From Methanococcoides sp. AM1 (lineage in GTDB: Archaea > Halobacteriota > Methanosarcinia > Methanosarcinales > Methanosarcinaceae), in the NCBI RefSeq assembly GCF_900774055.1, contig NZ_CAAGSW010000006.1, forward strand, positions 62,001 through 126,000: DNA of 64,000 nucleotides. Direction: 5' to 3'. Of the stretch, positions 30,047-39,981 are shown in pieces (the stretch's first letter is position 1; each line of letters begins with the position of its first letter). The notes beneath the pieces were generated by a model, which did no database searches, was not told the origin of the DNA, and saw only the letters and a list, made by a program, of their open reading frames with translations. A program made the translations under genes and the position numbers.

Positions 30047-30535
30047 ATGGTCGATTCTGCATCAAACACAGAGAACCTCATACAGATCGAGATATTTCCA
30101 CGAAGGTTACTCAGCCCGGAAACCGCACAGGAACTACTCGTCGAACTGAGCAAAATAGAAGGCATCACAAGGGCATTCGTACAGGGCCCAAGACTTCCAG
30201 TGACCGTACCATACGGTCCTGCGACAGGACAGGATGTCAACCATAAGTTCAGTGACACGATCAGTATCGGTGAAACGGACATTAGCTTGGCTGTGATCGT
30301 TGGCCGCATAAGGCTGGAAGTCCTCAACTCTGAAATAAGAGACAACATCAGGGAAGTTTGTGAGCGAATACTCCCGATGGGACTCGAGTTCAGGGAAGGA
30401 CTTTTCTTACAAAAAAAGCAGACCGTCTCCGACTATGCAAAACGTGGTCCTGGAGCAGATCCGACAGTCCTTGGACTGGCAGATCCGAAAGGCAAAGTGG
30501 GTAATCGTATTTGTACCTTAAATCCAGCGGAATGA
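30047..30535 (+). CDS. mcrD: Methyl-coenzyme M reductase operon protein D
   Basis: Accessory protein of 162 residues between mcrB and mcrC. It is not a subunit of the mature enzyme; it is thought to help assembly or cofactor delivery. Family pattern: LIQIEIFPRRLLSPETAQELLVELSKIEGI at the N-terminus and GLADPKGKVGNRICTL near the C-terminus. GAAGGT precedes the ATG. It ends 6 nt before mcrC. Confidence 0.95.
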   Translation: MVDSASNTENLIQIEIFPRRLLSPETAQELLVELSKIEGITRAFVQGPRLPVTVPYGPATGQDVNHKFSDTISIGETDISLAVIVGRIRLEVLNSEIRDNIREVCERILPMGLEFREGLFLQKKQTVSDYAKRGPGADPTVLGLADPKGKVGNRICTLNPAE

Positions 30536-30541
30536 TGTTAA

Positions 30542-31144
30542 ATGTTTGACCGGGAAACACAAGTTGTAGACTGCAGGCATGGAATGGGCCTGGGACGCGG
30601 TGGAGGGCTTGCACAACGCGGCACTCTTTCCGAGACCGGACGCCCTGATGTCATCACCGTCGCAATGAGTCCCGGCAGACGTCACATCACAAAACCGATA
30701 TGTGAACTCACATACGGTATGCGCAGGGAGGATATACAAGTCAGTGTCCTTGTATTGAACTCAGGATCAGGAATTCCTGATACACCAATGAGATCAGGCG
30801 CATTCGGGATAACACCTGAAGAAGTTGCGCAGATATCAAGGCATAAGCTGGCAGTTATCCATACAGGGAACATACGAGACCATGTGGTCAAAAAAGTAAG
30901 AGAAATTCTAAAGGATGCAGAGGTCCCGGCAATAATCGTCTGTCAGACAAATGTCGACTTCGAGGATTTTGCCAAGGGAGGAATTAAGACCAAATTTGTG
31001 AAGCCTAAAAATAACGAGACCCTAACAAAAGGAAAAGTTATGGATATTGTGTCAGGAGTCACAAGAGGAGAATCATGTTCAAGAGATAAGTTGAACGAAC
31101 TTGTGAAATCCGTAAAGAACACAATGAGATCTATTGATAACTAA
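30542..31144 (+). CDS. mcrC: Methyl-coenzyme M reductase operon protein C
   Basis: 200 residues. Conserved accessory protein of the mcr operon, reported as a component of the ATP-dependent system that reductively activates Mcr. Hallmarks: VVDCRHGMGLGRGGGLAQRGTLSETGRPDV, then MSPGRRHITKPICELTYG and PMRSGAFGITPEEVAQI. It lies between mcrD and mcrG, as in Methanosarcinales. Confidence 0.95.
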   Translation: MFDRETQVVDCRHGMGLGRGGGLAQRGTLSETGRPDVITVAMSPGRRHITKPICELTYGMRREDIQVSVLVLNSGSGIPDTPMRSGAFGITPEEVAQISRHKLAVIHTGNIRDHVVKKVREILKDAEVPAIIVCQTNVDFEDFAKGGIKTKFVKPKNNETLTKGKVMDIVSGVTRGESCSRDKLNELVKSVKNTMRSIDN

Positions 31145-31156
31145 GGAGTGTATAAT

Positions 31157-31903
31157 ATGGCATACGAAGCACAATATTATCCAGGTGCAACATCCGTTGC
31201 AGAAAACAGAAGAAAGCACATGTCCGGAAAGGTCGAAAAACTCAGGGAAGTCTCTGACGACGATCTTACATTAGTACTCGGACACCGTGCACCAGGTAGT
31301 GACTACCCAAGCACACACCCACCACTCGCTGAGATGGGTGAACCAGAATGCTCAATCAGAGAAATGGTCGAACCAACACCAGGCGCAAAAGCCGGTGACA
31401 GGGTAAGGTACGTTCAGTTCGTTGACTCAATGTACAACGCACCATCAACACCATACTTCAGGTCCTACGCAGCAGCAATCAACTACAGAGGTGTCGACCC
31501 AGGTACACTTTCCGGTCGTCAGGTCGTTGAAGCTCGTGAGAGAGACATGGAAGAGATCGCAAAGTTCCAGCTCGAGACAGAAATGACCTGTCCAGCACTT
31601 GCAAGCCTTCGTGGCGCAACTGTCCACGGTCACTCACTCCGTCTCCCAGAAGATGGAATTATGTTCGACATGCTCGACAGATGCCGCCTTGAGAATGGCG
31701 TAGTTATCATGCACAAGGACCAGGTAGGAAGGGCAATCGACAAGAAGGTCGACTTTGGAAAGCCAATGTCAGAGGACGAGGCTGCCAAGAGAACCACAAT
31801 CTACCGTGTGGACAATGTCGCATTCAGAGATGACGCAGAGGTCATCGAATGGGTCCACACAATATTTGAGAAGAGAACCGCATATGGATTCAAGCCAGAG
31901 TAA
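31157..31903 (+). CDS. mcrG: Methyl-coenzyme M reductase gamma subunit
   Basis: Third structural subunit, 248 residues. I start at ATG 31157 (MAYEAQYYPGATSVAENRRKHMSG), which follows GGAGTG; an in-frame GTG at 31148 lies inside that site. Conserved blocks include VLGHRAPGSDYPSTHPPLAEMGEP and LRGATVHGHSLRLPEDGIMFDML. It contributes residues around F430 and the CoM sulfonate. Ends 14 nt before mcrA. Confidence 0.97.
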   Translation: MAYEAQYYPGATSVAENRRKHMSGKVEKLREVSDDDLTLVLGHRAPGSDYPSTHPPLAEMGEPECSIREMVEPTPGAKAGDRVRYVQFVDSMYNAPSTPYFRSYAAAINYRGVDPGTLSGRQVVEARERDMEEIAKFQLETEMTCPALASLRGATVHGHSLRLPEDGIMFDMLDRCRLENGVVIMHKDQVGRAIDKKVDFGKPMSEDEAAKRTTIYRVDNVAFRDDAEVIEWVHTIFEKRTAYGFKPE

Positions 31904-31917
31904 TCGAGGTGAGATAA

Positions 31918-33636
31918 ATGGCAGATGATAGAAAGAGATTGTTCCAGAAAGATTTGGAAATCAAATTCACAAAAGAACACGGCGACAACAAGATGGAAGG
32001 CGGAGAGATCACTGACAAGAAAGTGACATACTACCGTCTTGGTGTTGACCAGAACCCAAGAAAGGTCGAGATGAAGAAAGCTGGCCAGGATATGGCTGCA
32101 GCGAGGGGACTCGTTGGTTACAACCCAATGATGCACTGTGGTGGTATACCACTCGGTCAGAGAGCACTCACACCATCCTTCATTTCCGGCACTGACATCA
32201 TGGTCGAGTCCGATGACCTCCACTACGTCAACAACGCTGCAATGCAGCAGATGTGGGATGACATCAGAAGAACCACAATCGTCGGTATGGACATGGCTCA
32301 CGAGACACTCGAGAAGCGTCTCGGTATAGAAGTCACACCAGAAACCATCAACCACTACCTTGAAGTGCTCAACCACGCACTCCCTGGTGGAGCAGTTGTT
32401 CAGGAGCACATGGTCGAAACACACCCAGCTCTTGTAGATGACTGTTACTGTAAGATCTTCACCGGTGACGACGAACTTGCAGATGAGATCGATGACCAGT
32501 TCCTCATCGACATCAACAAGCAGTTCCCAGAAGAGCAGGCAGAAGCACTCAAAGCAGCTATCGGAAAGACAACCTGGCAGGCAGCACACATCCCAACCGT
32601 TGTAAGCAGAACAACAGATGGTGCACAGACCTCAAGGTGGATGGCAATGCAGGTCGGTATGTCCTTCATCGCAGCATACAACATGTGTGCTGGTGAAGCA
32701 GCAGTAGCTGACCTTTCATATGCAGCAAAGCACGCTGGTGTAATCTCAATGGGAGATATGCTTCCAGCAAGACGTGCACGTGGTCCAAACGAGCCTGGTG
32801 GAATTTCCTTCGGTCACATGGCTGATATCGTTCAGACAAGCCGTGTCGACGCAGAAGACCCAGCACACGTAGCTCTCGAGGTAGTAGGTGCAGGATGTAT
32901 GCTCTACGATCAGATCTGGCTTGGTTCCTACATGTCTGGTGGTGTCGGATTCACACAGTATGCAACCGCTGCATACACCAACAACATCCTTGACGATAAC
33001 CTGTACTACAACGTTGACTACATCAACGACAAGTACGATGGTGCAGCAAACAAGGGTACCGACAACAAGGTCAAGGCAACAATGGATGTTGTCAAGGACA
33101 TCGCAACAGAGTCCACGATCTACGGTATCGAGAACTACGAGAAGTACCCAACAGCACTCGAAGACCACTTCGGTGGTTCCCAGAGAGCAACAGTACTCTC
33201 CGCAGCAGCAGGTAGTGCAACAGCACTCGCAACCGGAAACGGAAACGCTGGTCTTTCCGCATGGTACCTTTCAATGTACCTGCACAAGGAAGCCCTCGGA
33301 CGTCTTGGTTTCTTCGGATTCGACCTGCAGGACCAGTGTGGTGCTACAAACGTATTCTCCTTCCAGTCCGACGAAGGTCTGCCTCTTGAGCTCCGTGGTC
33401 CAAACTACCCTAACTACGCAATGAACGTAGGTCACCAGGGTGGTTACACCGCAATCGCTTCAGCAGCACACGCTGGACGTGGAGATGCATGGGCAGTCAA
33501 CCCACTGATCAAGGTCTGCTTCGCAGATGACCTTCTACCATTCGACTTTACCGCACCAAGGAAAGAGTTTGGAAGAGGCGCAATCAGGGAGTTCGAGCCA
33601 GCTGGTGAGAGATCACTCATCATCCCAGCAAAATAA
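31918..33636 (+). CDS. mcrA: Methyl-coenzyme M reductase alpha subunit
   Basis: Catalytic subunit holding F430, 572 residues. Residues modified in known enzymes lie in recognisable segments: [13 protein letters not shown] (N-methyl-His), [13 protein letters not shown] (methyl-Arg made by Mmp10, encoded nearby) and [19 protein letters not shown] (thioglycine and the Cys region). The channel segment [25 protein letters not shown] is intact. Strong ribosome-binding GAGGTGA upstream. Followed by hairpin-plus-T terminators, so this is the end of the operon. Confidence 0.98.
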   Translation: MADDRKRLFQKDLEIKFTKEHGDNKMEGGEITDKKVTYYRLGVDQNPRKVEMKKAGQDMAAARGLVGYNPMMHCGGIPLGQRALTPSFISGTDIMVESDDLHYVNNAAMQQMWDDIRRTTIVGMDMAHETLEKRLGIEVTPETINHYLEVLNHALPGGAVVQEHMVETHPALVDDCYCKIFTGDDELADEIDDQFLIDINKQFPEEQAEALKAAIGKTTWQAAHIPTVVSRTTDGAQTSRWMAMQVGMSFIAAYNMCAGEAAVADLSYAAKHAGVISMGDMLPARRARGPNEPGGISFGHMADIVQTSRVDAEDPAHVALEVVGAGCMLYDQIWLGSYMSGGVGFTQYATAAYTNNILDDNLYYNVDYINDKYDGAANKGTDNKVKATMDVVKDIATESTIYGIENYEKYPTALEDHFGGSQRATVLSAAAGSATALATGNGNAGLSAWYLSMYLHKEALGRLGFFGFDLQDQCGATNVFSFQSDEGLPLELRGPNYPNYAMNVGHQGGYTAIASAAHAGRGDAWAVNPLIKVCFADDLLPFDFTAPRKEFGRGAIREFEPAGERSLIIPAK

Positions 33637-33645
33637 ACATAAATT

Positions 33646-33675
33646 TGAAAAGGCAGGCTTTGCCTGCTTTTTTCT
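33646..33675 (+). terminator. Hairpin terminator after mcrA
   Basis: GCAGGC-TTT-GCCTGC with flanking A/T pairs, followed by a run of seven T. It lies 15 nt after the mcrA stop and looks like an intrinsic terminator. Confidence 0.8.
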
Positions 33676-33688
33676 ATCTTTTTTGATC

Positions 33689-33710
33689 CGGATATTAGTC
33701 CGCTTTTTTT
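33689..33710 (+). terminator. Second, weaker terminator after mcrA
   Basis: CGGA-TATTAG-TCCG followed by C and seven T. Together with the preceding element it forms a tandem stop for the highly expressed mcr operon. Confidence 0.5.
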
Positions 33711-33923
33711 AATCTCGATACAACATTTGTTCATGAGCGAAAGCTTTGTTTGATGGAAACCCTTCACCGATGACATATTCGGCATGCTATAAACATGAAA
33801 AAAGAGCAGGTAAATCGATAATTATATCAGTAAAGTAATCATCATCAAAAGCATTCAAACAGGACCGAAGAAACTAAACTTCGAACAGATCATCATATTA
33901 TCTTTTTACAAGGGGATCACTTC

Positions 33924-35273
33924 ATGGCCACAGAGATAGAAAAGAAAGTAATGGAAGCTAAAATGGCATCCATTACACTTGCAAGTGTAGACACTAAGAC
34001 AAAGGACAGGGCTCTTGAAGCCATGGCCAACGCACTTGACGAGAACCGCGACAGAATAATAGAAGCAAACAACGCTGACCTGGAAGAAGCCGGGAGAATG
34101 AAGGCCGAAGGTAAACTGTCACAGGCACTTGTAGACCGTCTTAAGGTCAGTAATGCGAAGATCGACGGAATGATCAACGGTATTCGTGATGTTATCAAAC
34201 TTGAGGATCCTTCCGGTAAAACAATGAAGACGCTTGAACTTGACACCGGCCTGGACCTTTATCAGGTAAGCTGCCCTATCGGACTCATAGGAGTTATTTT
34301 CGAATCCCGTCCGGATGTTGTCCCACAGATCATGTCACTTTGCCTCAAGAGCGGGAACGCCACCATATTCAAAGGTGGTAGCGAAGCATTGAACTCCAAC
34401 CGCACAATATTTGACATACTTGTCAAGGCAATGGAAAATACGGAAGGAATACCAAACGGTGCATTCCAGCTCATGGAAACAAGGGAAGAGGTCATGAACC
34501 TCCTTGCACTTGACGATTATATTGATCTCCTGATCCCACGCGGTTCTAACGAATTCGTGAAATATATACAGGACAATACAAAGATATCGGTGCTCGGCCA
34601 CGCAGATGGAATATGTCATGTTTATGTAGACAACAATGCTGATATGAACAAAGCGTATGATGTATGCTTTGACTCAAAAGTGCAGTACCCTGCAGTATGC
34701 AACGCCATGGAAACACTGCTCATAAACAGGGAAATCGCTGAGGACTTCATTCCCGAAATGATGAAAAGGTATGATGAAGCAGGCGTCGAGCTTCGTTTTG
34801 ATGAAGGATCATACACCATCGCAGAAAAACTTGGCCTGAAAAATATTAAAAAGGCAACCGATGAAGATTGGAAAACAGAATACAATGAGCTGATCCTTTC
34901 AGTAAAGCTTGTTGACTCCATTGAGCAGGCGATAAACCATATCAACAACTATGGATCACACCACACAGATGCGATCATCACAGAAGATGCACCAAAACGA
35001 AAGCAGTTCATCGATCTTGTGGACTCATCCAGTGTTATGGTAAATGCATCCACCAGATTTGCAGATGGATTCCGCTATGGAAAAGGTGCAGAGGTCGGCA
35101 TTAGCACTAACAAGATACATTCACGTGGCCCGGTGGGAATGGAAGGACTCGTCATTTACAAATATGTATTGTTAGGTAATGGGGACAAGGTCTCCGATTA
35201 TGCAGGAGATGAGCCAAAGCCATTTACTCACAGAGTGATCGATAAAAAACTATCCGATGCTTTGAACAACTGA
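33924..35273 (+). CDS. proA: Glutamate-5-semialdehyde dehydrogenase (gamma-glutamyl phosphate reductase)
   Basis: Second step of proline synthesis from glutamate, NADPH-dependent. 449 residues, aldehyde-dehydrogenase superfamily. Motifs: GLIGVIFESRPDVVPQI, NATIFKGGSEALNSN, IPRGSNEFVKYI and the catalytic Cys in QYPAVCNAMETLLIN (near residue 258). It lies 13 nt before proB, so the two form a proAB unit. GGGGATCA upstream of the ATG serves as ribosome-binding site. Confidence 0.95.
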   Translation: MATEIEKKVMEAKMASITLASVDTKTKDRALEAMANALDENRDRIIEANNADLEEAGRMKAEGKLSQALVDRLKVSNAKIDGMINGIRDVIKLEDPSGKTMKTLELDTGLDLYQVSCPIGLIGVIFESRPDVVPQIMSLCLKSGNATIFKGGSEALNSNRTIFDILVKAMENTEGIPNGAFQLMETREEVMNLLALDDYIDLLIPRGSNEFVKYIQDNTKISVLGHADGICHVYVDNNADMNKAYDVCFDSKVQYPAVCNAMETLLINREIAEDFIPEMMKRYDEAGVELRFDEGSYTIAEKLGLKNIKKATDEDWKTEYNELILSVKLVDSIEQAINHINNYGSHHTDAIITEDAPKRKQFIDLVDSSSVMVNASTRFADGFRYGKGAEVGISTNKIHSRGPVGMEGLVIYKYVLLGNGDKVSDYAGDEPKPFTHRVIDKKLSDALNN

Positions 35274-35286
35274 TAATAACAAAAAG

Positions 35287-36423
35287 GTGTCCGCTTTGAT
35301 CAACAGGCAACAGATACTAGGTGATGCTAAGAAAATAGTCATCAAGTTAGGTACAACTTCGATCAGCAGGGAAGATGGAAGCCTTAATACTGAAATTATG
35401 GAGAAGGTCGCATCACAGGTATCCGAGCTGCATAGCGCAGGGAAGCAGGTAATACTGGTAAGTTCCGGTTCAATTGGAATTGGTATAGAGATCCTGAACC
35501 TGAACTGCCGCCCAAAGGAGATACCCGTACGTCAGGCAGCTGCTGCTGTCGGACAGGGCGTATTGATGCAGCACTGGATGGATGCTTTCCGAAAGTATGA
35601 CCTTAATGTGGCACAGATACTCCTGACATACGATTCCTTCACCAACAGGTTGACATACCTGAACCTGAGGAACAGCATATCCACACTTTTAAGCTACGGA
35701 GTTATCCCGATAATCAATGAGAATGATCCCATCTGTGTTCATGAGATCGAAGCAACACTTGGCGACAATGACAAGCTTTCAGCAATGGTCGCAAGTAAGA
35801 CTGAAGCTGACCTATTGATACTGCTGACCGATATAGACGGCCTGTTCAACAAGAATCCAAAAAGGCATGATGACGCAGTACTATTGAATACCGTGGAGGA
35901 GATCACACCTACCATCGAAAGCTATGGCGGAAGCCCTACCAGCATGAAAGGTGTTGGAGGCATGCGTACTAAAATAGCAGCTGCAAAGATATGCAATATG
36001 GCCGGCTGCTACATGGTCATTGCCAATAGCAGTGTGGATAATAGTATTACCAGAATACTTGCCGGAGAAACCATCGGAACACTCTTCCTTGCAAACCAGT
36101 ACGTTCAAAAGAACAGGATACGCTGGATAATACTTAGCAAAGCATCCGGAACCGTCATAGTCGATCCGGGAGCAAAGGAGGCTCTAACTAACAGTATGAG
36201 TTTGCTCCCATCCGGTGTTGTCGAGGTCATCGGCAACTTTGACAGAGGCGATATAGTCAAACTGGAATGTGACGGAGAAGTATTTGGAAAAGGTATCACA
36301 GACTACACATCCGATGAACTTGAAGCCATCAAAGGTAAACAAACGAATGTGATAGCAGATATTCTTGGATACAAGAACTATGATCACGTGATCAAGAAAG
36401 AGAATATCGGACTTCTCAAATAA
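35287..36423 (+). CDS. proB: Glutamate 5-kinase with PUA domain
   Basis: First step of proline synthesis: ATP-dependent phosphorylation of glutamate. N-terminal amino-acid-kinase domain (KIVIKLGTTSISRE, VSSGSIGIGIEIL, NENDPICVHEIEATLGDNDKLSAMVA, GVGGMRTKIAAAKI) and a C-terminal PUA domain (about residues 280-365). The start could be GTG 35287 or TTG 35296; the GTG overlaps an AGGTG ribosome-binding motif, which favours TTG. This is the bacterial-style route, and proline feedback at the kinase is likely from family knowledge. Confidence 0.93.
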   Translation: MSALINRQQILGDAKKIVIKLGTTSISREDGSLNTEIMEKVASQVSELHSAGKQVILVSSGSIGIGIEILNLNCRPKEIPVRQAAAAVGQGVLMQHWMDAFRKYDLNVAQILLTYDSFTNRLTYLNLRNSISTLLSYGVIPIINENDPICVHEIEATLGDNDKLSAMVASKTEADLLILLTDIDGLFNKNPKRHDDAVLLNTVEEITPTIESYGGSPTSMKGVGGMRTKIAAAKICNMAGCYMVIANSSVDNSITRILAGETIGTLFLANQYVQKNRIRWIILSKASGTVIVDPGAKEALTNSMSLLPSGVVEVIGNFDRGDIVKLECDGEVFGKGITDYTSDELEAIKGKQTNVIADILGYKNYDHVIKKENIGLLK

Positions 36424-36550
36424 TAAGTGCCATATTTATCAGATCTTCCAGATAATAGTTATTTCAAAACAAAAGAATGACCATAACCTTATTATACATT
36501 TTTATTTACTGTAATACCATACAATTGATGGAACATTACAGGGAGCATTA

Positions 36551-38068
36551 ATGAAGACAAGTACCAGGGAACATAACGGAAGCAAGAGATCAAAGATCCT
36601 TGTTGCAGAAGCAAAAGGTCCTGATGTTGAAAGCTTGAGCCTTGTTCTTTCAGCAGACTACGATATAATAAGGGCCACTAAAGGCAATGAAGCCCTTGAA
36701 CTAGTAGAAAAAGAAAATCCCGAACTTATTCTTCTTGGCAAAGACCTACCAGATATGGAAGGACACGATGTCTGCAAGAAAATAAAGAACAAGATTCGGA
36801 ACAAGCTGTTACCCGTAATAGTAGTTACATCCCTCCTCGAAAATGAGGAAAAGACAGATATCATTAAAGCAAATGCGGATGAGATCCTTATAGAACCTGT
36901 TGATGAACTGGAACTTACAACGAGAGTACGTTCACTTCTTCGCATGCGTCATCTGCACGAGGAACTTGTCAAAGAAAGGGATCAGGTACAACGATATATT
37001 GATGTCGCAGGTTCGATCATCGGAGTTGTTGACAGGGACTTCAGAGTTACCCTCGTGAACCAGAAGGCATGTGATGTTCTTGGTTACTCAAAAGAGGAGG
37101 TCATGGGGAAGAACTGGTTCGATGTTTTCGTACCGGAATACATCAGAGATGATATAAAGAAAGGCTATTTAGGCGTCATTAGCGGAACTATTGAGCCTCC
37201 TGAATTCTCTGAAAAGCCCATCATTACCAAAAATAAAGATGAAAAGTGGGTACTCTGGCACGACGTAGTACTTCGGGACGATGAAATGAACATATTGGGA
37301 ACCATTAGTTCCGGCGATGACATTACGGAGAGAAAACTTGCAGAAAGCGCAATGGAAGAAGCGAACACGGAACTTAAGTTACTCGATAATATAAAGGACC
37401 AGTTCCTGACAAATCTTAATTATGAGCTCAGGACTCCACTCATATCCATAAAAGGTTTCTGCGAACTATTAATGGAAGAGAAGCTGGGGACAGTGAACGA
37501 TTCCCAGAAAAATGCACTGGATGCGGTCCTCAGAAATTCAGAAAGGCTTCGACATCTGATCGACTCTCTACTGTACGTAAGTGGAGAACGCAACCAGAAC
37601 ATAAAGTATAATATAATACCACTTTATCCTGCAAGACTTATTGAAGACATAATTGAAGATAGAGCCTTATATGTAGAGAAGAAGGAACTGATAATTGAAA
37701 ATCATGTTCCGAAAAACCTTCCTGCCATACTGGGAGACATCGAACATCTGGAAAGGATGTTTACTCACCTTCTGGATAATGCAATAAAATTTACACCTTC
37801 TAAAGGAAAGATCATATTTTCTGCCTCAACCTACGACGATACTTTAGAAATAAAGATAAAAGACACAGGCATCGGAATCCCCAAGGAACTTTTGCCCAAT
37901 ATATTCAGCAGTTTCTATCAGGTAGACGGATCTACCCGAAGAAAATATGGTGGAACCGGTGTTGGATTACATATTTGTAAGAAGATCATTGAAGCTCACA
38001 TGGGAGAGATCTTTGTAGAAAGTGAGGAAGGAATTGGCACAACATTCACAATTATACTTCCGGTTTGA
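36551..38068 (+). CDS. REC-PAS-histidine-kinase-like protein lacking phosphoacceptors
   Basis: 505 residues: degenerate receiver (about 15-130), PAS (about 145-255), HisKA-like helix pair (about 275-345) and HATPase (about 385-505). In the receiver, the acidic pair is AEA, the phospho-acceptor Asp is Gly (LILLGKDLPDMEG) and the conserved Lys is Glu (ILIEPVD). In the dimerisation domain the phospho-acceptor His is Tyr (NLNYELRTPL). The ATP-binding boxes look intact (LDNAIKF, DTGIGIP, FYQVDGS, GGTGVGLHI). It may therefore act as a signalling scaffold or a kinase for another partner. Soluble, no membrane helices. Confidence 0.9.
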   Translation: MKTSTREHNGSKRSKILVAEAKGPDVESLSLVLSADYDIIRATKGNEALELVEKENPELILLGKDLPDMEGHDVCKKIKNKIRNKLLPVIVVTSLLENEEKTDIIKANADEILIEPVDELELTTRVRSLLRMRHLHEELVKERDQVQRYIDVAGSIIGVVDRDFRVTLVNQKACDVLGYSKEEVMGKNWFDVFVPEYIRDDIKKGYLGVISGTIEPPEFSEKPIITKNKDEKWVLWHDVVLRDDEMNILGTISSGDDITERKLAESAMEEANTELKLLDNIKDQFLTNLNYELRTPLISIKGFCELLMEEKLGTVNDSQKNALDAVLRNSERLRHLIDSLLYVSGERNQNIKYNIIPLYPARLIEDIIEDRALYVEKKELIIENHVPKNLPAILGDIEHLERMFTHLLDNAIKFTPSKGKIIFSASTYDDTLEIKIKDTGIGIPKELLPNIFSSFYQVDGSTRRKYGGTGVGLHICKKIIEAHMGEIFVESEEGIGTTFTIILPV

Positions 38069-38117
38069 CCCAAGATCATTTTTATTCCCTTAGTGATCTT
38101 CCTTTCTATTCGAACAC

Positions 38118-38128
38118 TATAAATATAA
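38118..38128 (+). promoter_or_regulatory. TATA box of the AI-2E-type permease gene
   Basis: CTATAAATATA is about 25 nt from the ATG at 38145, so the transcript is probably leaderless. Confidence 0.5.
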
Positions 38129-38144
38129 TAAGACTGGATGATTT

Positions 38145-39167
38145 ATGATGAGAAAAGAACGGTCTGTAAAGATGGTTTTAGCACTCCTATGCATAATCAT
38201 ACTTGCCATCGTGCTAAGCTATGCACTGCTACCCTACGTTAATGCTTTTCTGGGAGCGTTCATCCTTTATGTAATATTCAAACCGGTATATTGCCTGCTT
38301 ACAGAACGATTCAAACTGCGTAAAGATGTCTCTGCAGTTTCCGTGATGTTGATGTCAATCATACTGGTACTCATACCACTTTATTTCCTGTTCGTTTCTA
38401 TCGTAGGAGAACTCGAAATTGTTATCAGCAGTATTGCTACCAACATTAGCTATGTTGACATCACAGAGAACATAAACTACCTGAATGAGATTGCACCTGA
38501 CCTGAAAATTCAGGAAAAAGTGGTCAACATCGCATCCACCATAGGTTCATACACTAGCAAATACATCTTATCAGCACTGCAGAACATCAGCGGCCAGATC
38601 ATCTCCCTGACTATCATGTTCTTTTTGCTATACTACCTGTTCACATCCACCAACACAGGGTTTGATAATAAGCTCAAGGAATTTGTCCCGTTCAACAACA
38701 GGAACACCGAGATACTTTTAAGAGAGCTCAAGAACGTCATACAATCCACCCTCATTGCCACACTATTAATAGCACTCCTTCAGGGATCACTAATTGGTCT
38801 GACCTTCTATGCATTAGGAATACAAGGAGCAACACTCTGGGGAGCTGTCACTGCGATCCTGTCTTTTTTGCCTGTGGTAGGTGCACCCCTTGTATGGATC
38901 CCTGCAGCCATTGTACAATTTGCATTGAAGAACTATGTTGCAGGTGTTGCAATACTCGTGATCGGAATAATAATCAGCAATATAGATAATGTCCTCAGGC
39001 CTTTTATTCAGAAAAAAGTAGGAGCTATGCACCCCTTTGTGTCCCTGCTCGGAATATTTGTAGGTATCTACCTCTTCGGGATCATAGGTATCGTAGTAGG
39101 ACCATTACTGATCTCAACATTCCTTTTGGTATTGAAGATGTTCAATGAGGAATACCTTCAGGAATGA
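38145..39167 (+). CDS. AI-2E family membrane permease (PF01594)
   Basis: 340 residues with eight predicted membrane helices and a long soluble loop between helices 3 and 4 (about residues 85-145). The C-terminal pattern (ALGIQGATLWGAVTAILSFLPVVGAPLVWIPAA, then NIDNVLRPFIQKK and LLGIFVGIYLFGIIGIVVGPLLI) is characteristic. Members transport quorum signals or ions, some acting as Na+(Li+)/H+ antiporters; the substrate here is unknown. ATG 38145 or 38148 are both possible. Confidence 0.87.
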   Translation: MMRKERSVKMVLALLCIIILAIVLSYALLPYVNAFLGAFILYVIFKPVYCLLTERFKLRKDVSAVSVMLMSIILVLIPLYFLFVSIVGELEIVISSIATNISYVDITENINYLNEIAPDLKIQEKVVNIASTIGSYTSKYILSALQNISGQIISLTIMFFLLYYLFTSTNTGFDNKLKEFVPFNNRNTEILLRELKNVIQSTLIATLLIALLQGSLIGLTFYALGIQGATLWGAVTAILSFLPVVGAPLVWIPAAIVQFALKNYVAGVAILVIGIIISNIDNVLRPFIQKKVGAMHPFVSLLGIFVGIYLFGIIGIVVGPLLISTFLLVLKMFNEEYLQE

Positions 39168-39218
39168 AAGAATGGGAACAATGAAAATATTGTGCAATAA
39201 TATGATATTAACATAATA

Positions 39219-39893
39219 TCAAGTGTGCATGCCGAAAGCGCGCTTTATCTTTTTCCCGGTTCCCACGATCATCTGTTTTACAACATAGGAAACAGGCGTC
39301 CTTCGCCCTCCGGAAGTTACGTTCCCGTCACGTATGGCCTGAAGCACTGATTCCACCGTCCTTTCCGAAGTATCCACCTCAGTATAAGAACAACCAACCA
39401 TCTTTGCTTCATGTGAATCACTGCCTCCTACCTGCGGGAAATCAAGCTCTTTTGCAACCTTTTTTGCCTTGTTGTTAGCACCACCGGTCACACACCTGGA
39501 ATTCAGGACCTCTACAGCATCAGCATCAAGCCCTTCAACGTACCCGATACCATGAGATGTTATCTTGAAAGGGTGAGGAATTACCACAACACCTCCAAGC
39601 TCTCTTGCACGTTCTATTGTTTTCTCAGGGGTCATTCCTGGTTCGATGTCCCCATCCGGAGCAAGTACCAGGATATGTCCTTTAGAAGAGGTGACCTCAA
39701 TCCCAGGGATAACAACCATATCAGAACCTAATTCCTTTGCCCTTCTGGCACAGGCAAGGCCTCCCTCCCGGGTATCATGGTCACATATTGCAACACCATT
39801 AAGACCATTTTTTTTTGCAAATTCAAGAATAGAATCTATTTCAGCATTGCTATCCTTTGAAAAACAGGAGTGGACATGAAGATCAATACGCAT
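39219..39893 (-). CDS. PHP-domain metal-dependent hydrolase
   Basis: 224 residues. PHP-fold motifs: MRIDLHVHSCFSKDS (motif I, metal-binding HVH), GVAICDHDTREGG (motif II), VVIPGIEVTSSKGHILVLA (motif III), VIPHPF (His) and GGSDSHE near residue 156. Relatives hydrolyse phosphoesters, for example nucleoside bisphosphates or histidinol phosphate; the substrate is not evident. A minus-strand TATA box (CTTTATAAC, about 39917-39925) is so close to the ATG that the mRNA should be leaderless. Confidence 0.87.
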   Translation of the reverse strand: MRIDLHVHSCFSKDSNAEIDSILEFAKKNGLNGVAICDHDTREGGLACARRAKELGSDMVVIPGIEVTSSKGHILVLAPDGDIEPGMTPEKTIERARELGGVVVIPHPFKITSHGIGYVEGLDADAVEVLNSRCVTGGANNKAKKVAKELDFPQVGGSDSHEAKMVGCSYTEVDTSERTVESVLQAIRDGNVTSGGRRTPVSYVVKQMIVGTGKKIKRAFGMHT

Positions 39894-39981
39894 ATAGAGA
39901 AAGCTGTGCTTTCCAGTTATAAAGTTTTTGAAGAATGCCCTGCATAATTGGTCAAAAAAAGAAAAATAGGAGGACTAAAAA

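Noticed and set aside
31801-32589. Long minus-strand ORF opposite mcrG/mcrA
   Set aside because: Cys/Val-rich shadow caused by the biased codon use of the highly expressed mcr genes.
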